Of a stretch of 64,000 bases of DNA, positions 54,291 through 64,000 are shown one piece after another. Within the stretch, counting starts at the first letter, position 1, and each line of letters begins with the position of its first letter. The position numbers and the translations under genes are program-made. The notes beneath the pieces are model-generated. The model worked only from the letters and a program-made list of their open reading frames with translations, was not told where the DNA came from and searched no databases. The stretch is from Ascarosepion bandense (Eukaryota > Mollusca > Cephalopoda > Sepiida > Sepiidae), in assembly GCA_037127315.1 (NCBI GenBank), contig JBBBDQ010001155.1:93501-157500 (forward strand), given 5' to 3'.

Positions 54291-54489
54291 TAAAATCTAA
54301 GAGACAATGGGTTGTATATTATTTTTTTTTATTTGCTGTATATTTAATCAGTTCACTCCAAGCAAGGTGACAATGCCACAAGGTGTTACAGAGATTTAAA
54401 TATATATATATAAGCCTGGAAACTGAGGAAGTCAGCACCAAGTGGCAAGAATCTTTTTCATGCTTGAATGCAATCTTCATATTCTGGAG

Positions 54490-54945
54490 ATTTTTTTCTT
54501 CTTTTTTATAATCATATTGCCCAAAACAAGGCATTTTACTACCACTGTTTTGCAGGGGGTTACATAGGAGGAAAGTTATGAGAAAAAGTGACAGGTTATA
54601 GGAGGTGTCAGGAAGTGGGTAAGAGAAGGATGAGAATACTGATGAGAGTGAAGTGAACAGAGAAAGGGGCATGAGAGAGACGATCCAAGTTAGTGAGATA
54701 GGAGATGACGATTGGCTTTACATTTAAATTCTTGGAGAGTGTAGCTGTTGGAGGAAGCAAGTAAACAGAAGGGAATTCCACAGGTGTGAGTGCAAGAAAA
54801 GAAGCTGATGGAGTAGAATTTGCATTCACATTTTATTGGTTTCACAGTAAAAGGGTGGGACCTAGTTGCTAATCTTGTGGCTCAAGTAAATTCATATAAA
54901 GCAGGGCACCAGTGAGCTAAGTTTATTGGAGCAGAAGATTGCGTT
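54490..54945 (-). mobile_element. Jockey/CR1-like LINE 3' end
   Basis: Minus-strand copy. The poly(A) side at 54,490 and tail (reverse of CCCCCTGCAAAACAGTGG) lead to a 3' UTR closely matching the 26.94 kb copy (TATAACCTGTCAC, CTTCCTGACACC). A short C-terminal region with LWNSLLFTCF-like residues follows; 5'-truncated at about 54,945. Confidence 0.85.
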
Positions 54946-55185
54946 CAAACACAACAAATAGTCACCATTTGAGATTAACCTTCTCAGTGTCTAATCATTT
55001 ATTTTCACATTCTCTATTCTTGTTATTAAGCACTTTTATCCATAAATATAGCACAAATTAATATATATATATATTTATGTAAATTAATAAATATACATAT
55101 GAAGGTGCACACATGTATTATATTATTATTCAGGTGTTAATAAAACAGTGCTTAATTTAGTATGAATAAAGGTATTTTATATATA

Positions 55186-55290
55186 TTAATAATTATGCAT
55201 ATTGTCCTATGTCAATGGCATGACTCTGAATTTCATGTGATGCATCTGATGATTGCATAACACATGAATCTCCAAGTTGTGCCATCAATA
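55186..55290 (+). ncRNA. Hammerhead-like motif (family A), mutated, with inverted partner
   Basis: CTGATGA (55,246-55,252), stem II TTGCATAACACAT, GAAT (55,266-55,269, one change from GAAA), stem III positions CTCCAAGT, then T55278 and GTGCCATC, which would be the 3' strand of stem I. A reverse partner (minus strand GAGTCATGCCATTGACATAG, 55,231-55,208) precedes it. GAGCACT-like sequence lies upstream near 55,150. Probably inactive. Confidence 0.5.
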
Positions 55291-56381
55291 TATATATCTT
55301 GAATTTTTTCTTTGTAATGCAAAGGACTTTTCAGCACCCCTCATGCATGTGCATCTGTGGTTGAACTAAAGAGATGAAAGTGAGTAGGAGAGATGGAAAG
55401 AGAGAAAATGCATAAAAGAAAAATGGAAAAGAAAGAATTAAAAGTTTTTGACACCTTTGGAATGGAATCATGTCTAAGAGAGCAAAAGCAGTATGGTATG
55501 AAGCACTGGTAATTCAGGAGTGAAACTTGTCTAGCATCAGGCATCAAAAATTCTGCCTCTTTGATTAATTTGATTCTTCCTGAAAGATGGGCAGAAATTA
55601 CTTGAGTTGTGCAAGTACCAAAAACAAGTATCTTTCCTCTGAAGAGAGAAAATAAAAAAAATTACATTCTTCATGACAGTCTTACTAACTGCTGCTTCCT
55701 ATAAGAGTCATTGCCATAGCAACCATCACCAGCTTACAAAACAACACTGGTGACACTCACTACACCTTCCTATATATATGTATAAGTGTGTGTGATAATC
55801 AAGATATCTATAATAAAAACAAAAATATCTATAATCGACACATATGACTCTCACCTTTCCATTTTCTGTTTGTATCTTTTTCAATATCATTTCTTTTAGG
55901 GATTGCAATACACTTCATGTCAACTTTTTATAAACCCTTTTTTTTATTTAATGCATTTAATAACTTGTCATTTTTTTGCTAGTTATTAATTTATTTCTCT
56001 GAAAATTTTCATATTTAATTTTTCTATCATTTTAAAATGATCATCTTTATTTTTTGTCCTTCCAACAGCCATAACACATTTGATTGACTATTTGAACCCC
56101 ACTTTTTTGCCTACCTTTCTTCTAATTCCTCTTCTCCTTGATCTGCTTTTCTACTTACTCTTTTCTCTACCTCACTAACTACCTCTCTTTCATCTACTTT
56201 TCTAACTGCCTCTCTTTCTCTTTGCCTACCATTCTTCTAACTTAACTCCTCTTTTATATACTTGCCTTTTTTCTATGAACTTTTATTTTTTACCTTTCTA
56301 CTTACCTCCCTTTTACCTACTTGTCTAACCATCTCTTCATCTACTTTTTCACCTGCCTCTCTCTATACCTCTGTTCATACC
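55291..56381. other. No gene; degenerate CTACCT/TTTC-rich tract
   Basis: From about 56,090 the plus strand is a long degenerate pyrimidine repeat (CTACCTTTCTTCTAA style) that continues after the hAT element to about 56,985. Otherwise unrecognised. Confidence 0.5.
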
Positions 56382-56389
56382 TTCCTACC

Positions 56390-56507
56390 CATGGCCGGAT
56401 CTGACTACCGGGCACACTGAGCATGGGTCCGGGCCAATCTGTGCAATCATAGTGAAAATCCGGGCAAGGAAAAATGTCTTCGTCAGAAATCAAACTAAAC
56501 AATTCAT

Positions 56508-56538
<31 letters not shown>

Positions 56539-56768
56539 AATGAAGAAAACATCCGAATGAACACACTAAAAATCTGTTTGTTTATTTATTAATTTTGGGA
56601 GAAAAGACTGGTTATACTCAGAAAGTCCGAACATGATTTCTTGCTTTTGTTCACGTTCTGTGCCTAATTTCCATTGGAATAGCTGAAAAAAGTCATCACA
56701 TTGTCAACCAATAAATCCATGCAATTTTCTCTGTGCCCAGTGTTTTTTTAGCATCAGCTACGGCCCTG
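56390..56768. mobile_element. Non-autonomous hAT-type DNA transposon (MITE)
   Basis: A 379-bp unit with imperfect terminal inverted repeats: left CATGGCCGGATCTGAC, right (reversed) CAGGGCCGTAGCTGAT, 12 of 16 matching. It is flanked by a perfect 8-bp duplication, TTCCTACC, at 56,382-56,389 and 56,769-56,776, the length expected for hAT transposition. The subterminal CACTGAGCATGGG and CACTGGGCAC (reversed right end) are also similar. It contains (GAAA)n and no transposase. The duplication is unusually clear because the host sequence is CTACC-rich. Confidence 0.8.
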
Positions 56769-56776
56769 TTCCTACC

Positions 56777-57735
56777 TATCTTCATTTTTAACCATCTTCC
56801 CTTTATCTATTTCTTTGCTTGCTTTTCTACCTACAACAATTTTTACTTTGTTAACTAATTTTCTACTTACTTCTCAAATTTTATCTTATCTCATCACCTA
56901 TATTTTTACCTCCATCACTTTTTTGCCTACCACTCTACCTACCATTTAATCTACCAGTTTAACTACCTCTCTAAATAATGCTTCTGACATCACCCAAAAA
57001 CATACTGTCTCAATTGTCACAAGTTAACTTTCTCCAAACACACAATGGGAAGAGTAATTCTTGAGCAATGGAGGGGCAAATATCAAAGAATACAAGTCTC
57101 ATTATGCTACCCCCAGAGGCATTAGCTTTAAAATCTCAACTTATCCTAATGTTCTGTAAGTCTGTTAGTCATTCTATTAGAACTGATAGAAAATAAAGCA
57201 TTTGAAATAGTATTTAGCTACTAATATAACTTTGTTATTTTCCCGCAAGCTGGGATTTGACCAAATAAAAGTAGCAAATTAGAAGCAAAGGAATCATTTT
57301 TTAAAAATTGACTTTAATGAAATCTTTGCAAATTTTAAATATTTTTTTCCATTCAACAAATATAAATTTATAGATAAATAATTTAAAATTTGTAAATAGT
57401 GTAATGTTTTCAGTTTTATTGAAATCAGCAAATCTATTAATGTTCTTGTTACATGAATTCAACTTTAGAATTTCAGCTGTTTCTTGTTTTCATTATTCTT
57501 GCTCCTTACGAATAAGTTTCAGCGATTGAACAAAGCTGATAGATCCTTGTAAATTATTGCACCACCATTTTCTTCTTTAGTAAAATTTCTTTGGCAGTAA
57601 TATTCAATTTTTGATCTGTTCTGATTCTTGTAAAGATAGAGAATGGCAAGAAGAATTAGATACTAACTAAAGCAGTACATGAAACCAACTATTTTTCCAA
57701 CATCTTTAACAATAGATCATTTATATATATGTATA
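56777..57735. other. No gene seen
   Basis: Continuation of the pyrimidine tract to about 56,985, then AT-rich sequence without recognisable features. Confidence 0.5.
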
Positions 57736-57739
57736 TATG

Positions 57740-57828
57740 GGTCGAGTTTCAAACCAGGTTGGGAGCTAGTGGACATTTAGCTACACTGATGTGTGGTGAT
57801 ACAGTGAAACATGATTGCATGTGGATGA

Positions 57829-57860
<32 letters not shown>

Positions 57861-57864
57861 ATAG
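57740..57864 (+). mobile_element. tRNA-SINE with degenerate hammerhead (family H) and (CTAT)n
   Basis: B box GAGTTTCAAACC (57,744-57,755), then 30 nt later CTGATG (57,786), a decayed stem II (GTGG-TGATA-CAGT), intact GAAA (57,806-57,809) and the downstream arm TGTGG (57,820-57,824), which pairs with CTACA (57,781-57,785) as stem I. The last base of CUGAUGA is T and the 16.1 position is C, so activity is unlikely. It ends in (CTAT)n at 57,832-57,862. The A box is missing. Confidence 0.6.
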
Positions 57865-58688
57865 GTATAGTTGTAAGTCCGTAAACGGAGAGGATAATCC
57901 AACAAGATTTCCTTAATATAAATTATTAATAAATAATAAATTATGAGTGTTAACCAGAGTGATATGAAGTTTATAAAGGAAAACTCAACACATCATATTA
58001 GTTATAAACTATAGTTCATTTCAATGAGCTAAACTAACTCATATCATCAGACTCTTTTACAATAGTTCCTCCATCTGGCATAACATTTCTGCCGGAATGA
58101 ACGTTTTCTTAAAATGAAGAGGGAACATAATAGAAATAATAATAATAAACATAAGATTACAAAAAAATAAATAAATGACAATAAATGTAAAGGGAAGGAG
58201 TGAAGAATGAAGGAAAGGAAGAAACGGAAGGGAATAGGGAAGAAAGAGATAGAGTCCAGTTCCAAATATGGGTAGTATCCGTTTGAAGTTATTTTGACTG
58301 TCTTAGATGGTATGACCTCTGAAAAAACCAATTCCCCTGATTTTAGGCGGCTATTTGACCCCCATCAGGTCAACCCACTTACTTATACTAACTTTTATCC
58401 ACATATACCTATGTGTACATTCCTACATATACTGACCCTGTGATTTTGTTTAAGTTTACATATCCACTGATTTCTTTTTTTATCTTTTTAGGTCTTAGCG
58501 TTTTCATACTCACACATATATACGCTTCATAAGCATAGTGCATCCATGCGCCCACGTAGTGTGGTGTATATACGCACTCACATATCACATTAAATAAATT
58601 GTTGTATTCTCAATTTCGCATATATTTATATACACGAGATATATATGAGATAATTAAGTACATATTTAAGCCCATATACCCAAACACA

Positions 58689-58723
<35 letters not shown>

Positions 58724-58915
58724 GCACATGTACACAAACAAGACCACATATGCATGCACACACCCATGTACATAATTTATAACATACAAGTGCACTGGTA
58801 GTCTACTATGTCCCCATGTATAAGGACCCTGTATAAACGGCCCAGTGCATTTGTGTACGTTTAATTTCTAAATGAATTGGTAATTTTCTTTTTTCTTTTT
58901 TAATTCATAATATAT
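57865..58915. other. No gene seen
   Basis: AT-rich sequence with (TA)n at 58,691-58,718; a 94-codon minus-strand frame at 58.05-58.33 kb is hydrophobic, low-complexity and unsupported. Confidence 0.5.
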
Positions 58916-58954
<39 letters not shown>

Positions 58955-59192
58955 CATTGCATATGTATGTGTATATATATGTGTATATGTGTGTGTATAT
59001 ATATATATATATACGTAAGTATTTGTGTGTATATGTGTATGTGTGTGTATGTATATATGTATATTTGTATATGTGTGTGTATATATATATATATATTTGT
59101 ATATATATTTATATTTATGTAGGTGTGTATGTATTTATGTATGTACATATGTATGTGTATAGATAGATAGTTAGATAGATAGATAGATAGAT
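58916..59192. repeat. Compound TA/TG/GTAT microsatellite and (GATA)n
   Basis: About 270 bp of interspersed TATA, TGTG and GTATAT units ending in GATA repeats. Long open frames on both strands here are artefacts of the period. Confidence 0.95.
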
Positions 59193-60261
59193 GGGTATAA
59201 GTTTGTTGTCTTAAGTTTCACGCTTATTTGATCGTCTAACAAACTGTTTTAATTTTTTATTTAAAATACTGGATATATTCAGAGATGCATACATTGATGA
59301 ATTTTTGTGAAGGTGGGATGAACTGTGGGAGGAATATTTTTGTCGTGTCACCTTTTATACAAACAGACATAAATTAACACTTGTACAACCATTGACATGT
59401 GCAGAAACACACACACACACGAGCTAGACAACTGGGGCCCACAGGCATAACTTCATACGAACGATATGGAGCTTAGCATATATATGTATATGTATAAAGT
59501 TTTTCACATGCATATGCATTTAACTTTAGTTTGTATTTTTGTGTAAGTATATATCTAATTCTGTTTATATGTTCATGCATTGAAATATGATTATGTCTAT
59601 CCCAAACCTCATTTATCCAGGGATGGCCGCATTATGAATTTGCCTTGACTGTATCCAATATGTAGCAATTTAGTCTGTTTAAAAGTTAACAGACAAACTG
59701 ACAAGTCAATAAAGGCTAAATTTTGTAATTTGTGTATGTATATATGTGTGAGTATATTAATTTGTATATGTGTCTGTTTGACAGTGTTTGTGAATATACT
59801 CGTCTATTTTTCCATGTGTAGATGTTTGTAGGTTTATTTATATATGCGTTCTTTCTCTTCCTTGTTTAATATAAAAATAACTTTCTAAATCTACTAAATT
59901 GTTAAACTAAATAACATTTTTTTTTTAATTTCGCAAAAATAAGAAAGTAGATATAATAGTTAATTAATAATGCTGATCTCAATTTAATCAAATTTTAATA
60001 CCAATGCCCACCAAAATTATTTTTAAGTCTTCCCACATATTCTCCAAATTAGAAGTTGCTTTACTCTGATTGGTCCTCATTGTACATACAACAATGCCTC
60101 TCTGATTAAAGGGCTTTTGCTTGTTTTTAACCTTTTAAAACCATTCAATTTAAAATAAACCACATCACTTGACAAGACACAAGAAGTTTCGAAACAAAAT
60201 GGCTACTTTTGTAGTGATATTGTAACATATTCATGTTATAATTTCTGAATAAATATGACAC
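59193..60261. other. No gene seen
   Basis: AT-rich sequence with imperfect TG-rich stretches; nothing supported. Confidence 0.5.
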
Positions 60262-60370
60262 CAAATCCGTTGAGTTTCAATCCCAGCCAGAAGCAAGTGG
60301 ATGTGTCTAGCCACACTGATGAGCTGTGATACAGCAAAACAGGCTTGTATGTGGATGACTTTGCGATTCT
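60262..60370 (+). mobile_element. tRNA-SINE fragment carrying a hammerhead (family H, best core)
   Basis: B box GAGTTTCAATCC (60,272-60,283) lies 32 nt before CTGATGA (60,316). The A-box part is absent, as in the 57.7 kb copy. The downstream TGTGGATGACT is shared with that copy. The element end was not determined. Confidence 0.65.
60311..60354 (+). ncRNA. Near-complete type I hammerhead ribozyme (G12 to A)
   Basis: Stem I is 5 perfect pairs (CCACA 60,311-60,315 with TGTGG 60,350-60,354). CTGATGA is at 60,316-60,322. Stem II is 4 pairs (GCTG/CAGC) with loop TGATA. The next core segment is AAAA (60,336-60,339) instead of GAAA. Stem III is 3 pairs (ACA/TGT) with loop GGCT. A60349 is the nucleotide 5' of the predicted cleavage site, giving a GUA triplet. 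Every hammerhead element is present except G12, the nucleotide that acts as general base, so this copy should be slow or dead while its parents were probably active. Confidence 0.75.
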
Positions 60371-60639
60371 ACCTCAGAGCTATATGCGCTTGTTGGAGGA
60401 AGGCAGATTTTAGTATGTTGTATACACAATGTAAACACACACCTGTAGCTTTAAATCTCGAAACAGAAATTTCTGTGTCACAATGTAAAGTTAATTAATT
60501 TTAAATAAAAACAAATTTAATTATAATTATATTACACTCTACAATCTATGTTGTATTAAGAACTTTTTTAAACAAGTAAATACCAAAGAACTCTAGATTC
60601 TAAACCTATTTGTTCTCATCATCTGGATATATATATATA

Positions 60640-61030
60640 TATATATATATATAAAGAGAATCAATAAGTTTAGAATCCAGAGTTTTCTGGCATTTATTAC
60701 TGGAGTGAGCTTCAGTCCCAGCATAGGTATTCACTAAAGACTGGAATATGTTCTTGAACAAGTCATTAATATAGAGAATAAAGAGGGTAGGACCCTGAGG
60801 AATGCTGGCATTGATCTCATGGGTTTCTGATGACTGGCCAATGTCAACAACCTTCATTGACCTGTTAGGTGGGACTTGATAACTGAGGAAAGCATTTCAC
60901 AGATTCCAGAGATGCAAAGTTTATATAACACCCAAAGCCACACCTTGTCAAAACACTTTGGAATATAAATAAGGATTAGGGTTTTCATTATGAATTTATT
61001 GCCAGTGCCTTGCTGATTCTGTTAGTAATG
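60640..61030 (-). pseudogene. Jockey/CR1-like LINE RT fragment
   Basis: Minus-strand frames give FDKVWLWVLYKLCISGICE, VIKSHLTGQ, then EINASIPQGPTLFILYINDL and SLVNTYAGTEAH, i.e. RT blocks through the F/YADD region. The catalytic site reads YAGT, so it is inactive. (TA)n at 60,629-60,652 interrupts the left end. Confidence 0.75.
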
Positions 61031-61140
61031 AATTTATCCTTGATCAAGAAAGATAAGAAAAGTTATTTTAGTTGCGTCTGTTAATTTGTTAATCCAAGTA
61101 ACTGAAACTTCTTTGCATACAAATTCAACAAAAAAGAAAA

Positions 61141-61203
61141 TGCATATATATATATATATATATAAGAGACAATGAATGCCTATTATGTGAAGATATAAAG
61201 ATA

Positions 61204-61238
<35 letters not shown>

Positions 61239-61425
61239 GAAGTTGGCTCATGTGAGCCGAAAGCTTAGATCCAAATTAATAAAAAAATATCCAAATGTTG
61301 GAGAATTCTTGTCTTTATTTTCAATTGAAATTAAAGCCAAAATACGATGTTTAGAAAGGCTCATGATTAAACATAATAGACATTCATTGTCTCTTATATT
61401 TAACAGTATATGTAAATTATTTGCT
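61141..61425. repeat. Inverted terminal repeat with hammerhead-like relic (family K)
   Basis: GACAATGAATGCCTATTATG (61,168) and TAATAGACATTCATTGTC (61,375) are inverted. Between them, on the plus strand, ATGAAG is followed by a perfect hairpin GGCTC-ATGT-GAGCC (61,245-61,258), GAAA (61,259-61,262) and GCTTAG. The position of CUGAUGA has been overwritten by (TA)n, leaving only TGA. Confidence 0.45.
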
Positions 61426-61437
61426 GCCTTGATACAC

Positions 61438-61440
<3 letters not shown>

Positions 61441-61491
<51 letters not shown>

Positions 61492-62600
61492 TGGCACATT
61501 ACATGACCTAAGAATTTTATAAATAAGAACTTGAGAGAAATTTGACTAATCTTAATTTAAGAATTATCACAAACAAGTAAAAAATTTCATAAGTCTACAA
61601 TCACTTGAATGCCACTGGAACCTTCATGCCCATAATTCTGACATGGAAAATGTCATTTTAATATAAAGTAAAAATAATTTCCTAAGATGAAGATGCATTG
61701 AAAGTGCCATGACCTACAAATTCCTTGCATTTAATACACAACTGTTTATCGGCTTTTTTTTCCTAAATTAGGACTGGAACAATGTGGGACACAAAAACCT
61801 TAAATCAAATAAATATAGAAATAAATAAAAAAAACCTAAGTTGAAATTTAAAATAAAACAAAGAAGCTTTTTAAATCTTGCCTCATTAATGTAGATCTTG
61901 CTGAAATAAAATGAATTTTTTGCTGACACTGATTGATCAACAAAACAGATAAAAATAAAACTAAGTTATCTTATATTTACAATGACTTTTATTTGAAAAA
62001 CTCAATAAAAGTTCCAAAAAAACATGGTTCTTTTCATATATTTTCATCAGGTAATATCTAGATGAATTATAAATTCTCTTCAGATGAATAAAATATTTCA
62101 TTTTCTCTATTTCTATTTAGATAAAAATTATATAAATTATTCTTCTCTCAAATAATTATTATTTGTACAAAATACAAGGGAAAAAGTATTTAATGTCAGT
62201 TCAAAGTGATATACAGTTTATCTTTGAGTAAATCCTGAATCAATTAAGATACTTATTTGTATTTATCTAATAAAAGAGAAAATATTGCAACTAAACCTGA
62301 ATTGATTTAAACAGTCAATAAAAAGAAGACAAATCTTCAAGTACTGTTTAAGTAATCCAAGCCATAAAAGATTATCTCCAAAAACATTTCTCTGACTAAT
62401 CAATATTTGATTTACAAACAAGAAATCTTGAATAATTTCTTCATGGTTATTTCTATCAATCTCAGAACATTATCAATGACAAAATCAATCAAATTAGCTT
62501 TTGCAGATAATTGATATTTGATTACCAAATAAGAAAATAAAGCTAATTTAATCGTTTTTTTCTCATGTTTATTCACAAGGCCTTCCCAGAACATTATATA
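61441..62600. other. No gene; (TA)n and a family E fragment
   Basis: (TA)n at 61,441-61,487 is followed by a reversed family E fragment (GCACATTACATGACCTAAG, 61,494). The remainder to 62,600 is AT-rich and unrecognised. Confidence 0.5.
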
Positions 62601-62622
62601 TATATAAAATCCTACATTTTAG

Positions 62623-62664
62623 GCACAACTTAGAGTTTCATGCATTTTAGCAAACTTTAGGTGC
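62623..62664 (-). ncRNA. Hammerhead-like motif (family A), reverse copy
   Basis: On the minus strand, stem I is GCAC (62,664-62,661) with GTGC (62,626-62,623). The CUGAUGA box reads CTAAAGT. GAAA (62,639-62,636) and stem III ACT-CTA-AGT are intact. The GCATTGAGCACTATTTTATT motif at 62,711 recurs from 3990. It is inactive by sequence but preserves stem I, which the 3904 copy has lost. Confidence 0.5.
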
Positions 62665-62805
62665 ATAATATATCATACTATGCCTTTTATATATTTTTGC
62701 TCTGTTAGACAGCATTGAGCACTATTTTATTCACACCTGATTAATATTTTTATATTGATGTGTATCTAAGCATATAAACATATATTATATACTTATTTAC
62801 CTCCT

Positions 62806-62823
62806 TATCTATCTATCTATCTA

Positions 62824-62876
<53 letters not shown>

Positions 62877-63004
62877 AAGTGAGTATAGAATGAGGAGAGA
62901 AAAAAGAAAAATTTTTTCCGTCCAAAAAATTAATTTAAACAGTGCTCAATATATGATGTATAGAGCTGTGAATATTTATTATAAATTATGTTTTAATAAA
63001 TATA

Positions 63005-63050
<46 letters not shown>
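62806..63050. repeat. (TCTA)n-(TA)n and second (TA)n, with GTGCTCAATATA motif
   Basis: (TCTA)n then (TA)n to 62,873, and another (TA)n at 63,010-63,050. The reverse GAGCACT motif (GTGCTCAATATA) at 62,942 marks another PLE-type end. A 166-codon frame spanning these tracts is not considered a gene. Confidence 0.85.
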
Positions 63051-63052
<2 letters not shown>

Positions 63053-63054
63053 TT

Positions 63055-63540
63055 GGCCGCAAAATATTTATTACCCATGGATTTATAAAATATCCAAACT
63101 GCTTTCTTGATTATATTACTCTGTTAAATTTAACAAATAACATTGAATTCTATTTGGAGATTGTCTCCATTGAAATTTACCTTACAAAATACCAAGGATT
63201 CTATATATATATTTCATTTGGAAATAAATTATTTCTGCAACCTAGGTTTGAACCTTTCAGTATCTTCAAGCAATTTATAATAACTGATTTTACCAGTTTA
63301 CAAATTTTTGAACAGGGATTTTTTTATGAATACATGCTTGGAATTTTCAAACAACCAAAAAATTTTCAAAATTGGGAAGGAGTTATTTAGGGATCTTAGA
63401 ACACTTTCTTCCATGATTGTATAATCCTATTAAGTATTTATTGGTATGATTATATTTTGACATAAATTCTGATCTTTCATTTAGTAATTTTTTCTTTCTG
63501 GGAACAACATAATAGATAATTTTCCTCCTGGCACAATCTG
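63055..63540. other. No supported gene
   Basis: AT-rich. The open frame to 63,390 shows no domain, has a composition explained by AT richness, and begins within a microsatellite. Confidence 0.45.
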
Positions 63541-63625
63541 TATTTTTTTTTTATCATATCACTCTGAGCAAGGCGGTAATGCCACTGATGCACAGGGGGC
63601 TATGTAAGAGTGAAAAGAGTGGAAA
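63541..63625 (-). mobile_element. Jockey/CR1-like LINE tail fragment
   Basis: Poly(A) side at 63,541 followed by the reverse of the family tail (CCCCCTGTGCATCAGTGGCA, CGCCTTGCTCAGAGTGATA). Only about 80 bp are present. Confidence 0.8.
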
Positions 63626-63666
63626 AGATCATTTTTGCCTAATTTTTGCTTACTTTTAAACTTTTC

Positions 63667-64000
63667 ATTTTTTTTTTTTTTTTAATCATTTCACCCCGAG
63701 CAAGGCGGAAACGCCACTGATGTGCAGGGGGTTACATAAATGTAAAAAGATTAATTAGAAAAGAGTGAGGAGTACAAGCTAGTTAGAAAGGAACAATAGA
63801 AAGCTGAGAAAGAAGGTGCGATGACAGATACATAGGTGGAGAGAAAGGGAAGGTTATACAGGGGAGGGGAGAGAGCTAGAGGCCAGTGGTTAGTAGATGA
63901 GTATTAACTTTGCATTTAAATTTCTGGAGGTTGTAGCCGTCAGGAAAGCAAGAATACGGGAGTGAGTTCCACAGGCGGGAAGTGCGAGAGAGGAAGCTGC
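63667..64000 (-). mobile_element. Jockey/CR1-like LINE 3' end, continues beyond window
   Basis: Minus-strand copy with poly(A) at 63,669-63,684 and a canonical tail (reverse of CCCCTGCACATCAGTGGCGT and CGCCTTGCTCGGGGTGAAAT). The 3' UTR matches 12,387-12,530 closely (CTTCCCTTTCTCTCCACC, ATCGCACCTTCTTTCTC). The C-terminal codons begin near 63,900 (reverse of the TTCCTCTCTCGCACTTCCCG block) and run off the right edge. It is highly similar to the 11.86 kb copy, so recently active. Confidence 0.9.

Noticed and set aside
58918..59166. Opposed TA/TG-rich ORFs
   Set aside because: Period-two microsatellite translations on both strands.
62890..63390. 166-codon ORF
   Set aside because: It spans (TA)n tracts and PLE-end sequence, has an Ile/Tyr-rich composition and no motif.

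Overview
The window is animal nuclear DNA, very AT-rich, full of (TA)n, (CA)n and (TCTA)n microsatellites and built almost entirely from transposable elements. No bacterial gene organisation, CRISPR array or true tRNA gene is visible. The repeat families and a 5S-rRNA-derived SINE that matches a metazoan 5S gene along its whole length point to a mollusc, most likely a coleoid cephalopod (octopus-like). That identification is an inference.

Layout. 1-2875: a Ty3/gypsy LTR retrotransposon on the minus strand, with intact gag and open pol (protease to RT, running off the left edge), joined by a textbook -1 frameshift signal. 2.9-9.3 kb: Penelope-like element (PLE) fragments and hammerhead-like terminal repeats, plus an unclassified dispersed repeat 'X'. 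10.4-14.3 kb: a decayed gypsy element split by a LINE, then a mariner relic. 14.3-21 kb: X, tRNA-SINEs, a 5S SINE, a ribozyme-bearing SINE and a second decayed gypsy element. 21.2-26 kb: a 158-bp satellite array leading into a PLE that was later hit by one SINE and two RTE-type LINEs and ends in a hammerhead motif. 26.9-33.8 kb: LINEs, a solo LTR, another RTE and another PLE followed by a 233-bp palindrome carrying a hammerhead core. 34-41 kb: an LTR-like unit, one plausible host-gene exon with a signal peptide (36.8 kb), X, a perfect 65-bp-arm palindrome and a Tc1/mariner relic. 41.1-48.4 kb: SINE, a second decayed copy of the first gypsy family, a PLE with an in-frame minisatellite, a LINE and a mariner. 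50-52.6 kb: palindromic hammerhead repeat, the best RTE copy and a GIY-YIG relic. 53.9-64 kb: LINE 3' ends, more hammerhead-type palindromes, a hAT-type non-autonomous element and two more ribozyme-bearing SINEs.

The unifying observation is that hammerhead-ribozyme-like cores (CUGANGA - hairpin - GAAA - short stem III) recur at more than a dozen places in several sequence families. Some lie directly 3' of PLE coding remnants, which fits the known presence of hammerheads in PLEs. Three lie a constant 30-32 nt downstream of a Pol III B box, defining a tRNA-SINE plus hammerhead architecture. Several occur as inverted pairs that form long palindromes. The protein-coding content is otherwise the debris of gypsy, PLE, RTE, Jockey/CR1-like and mariner elements; only the 36.8 kb exon looks like part of a host gene.
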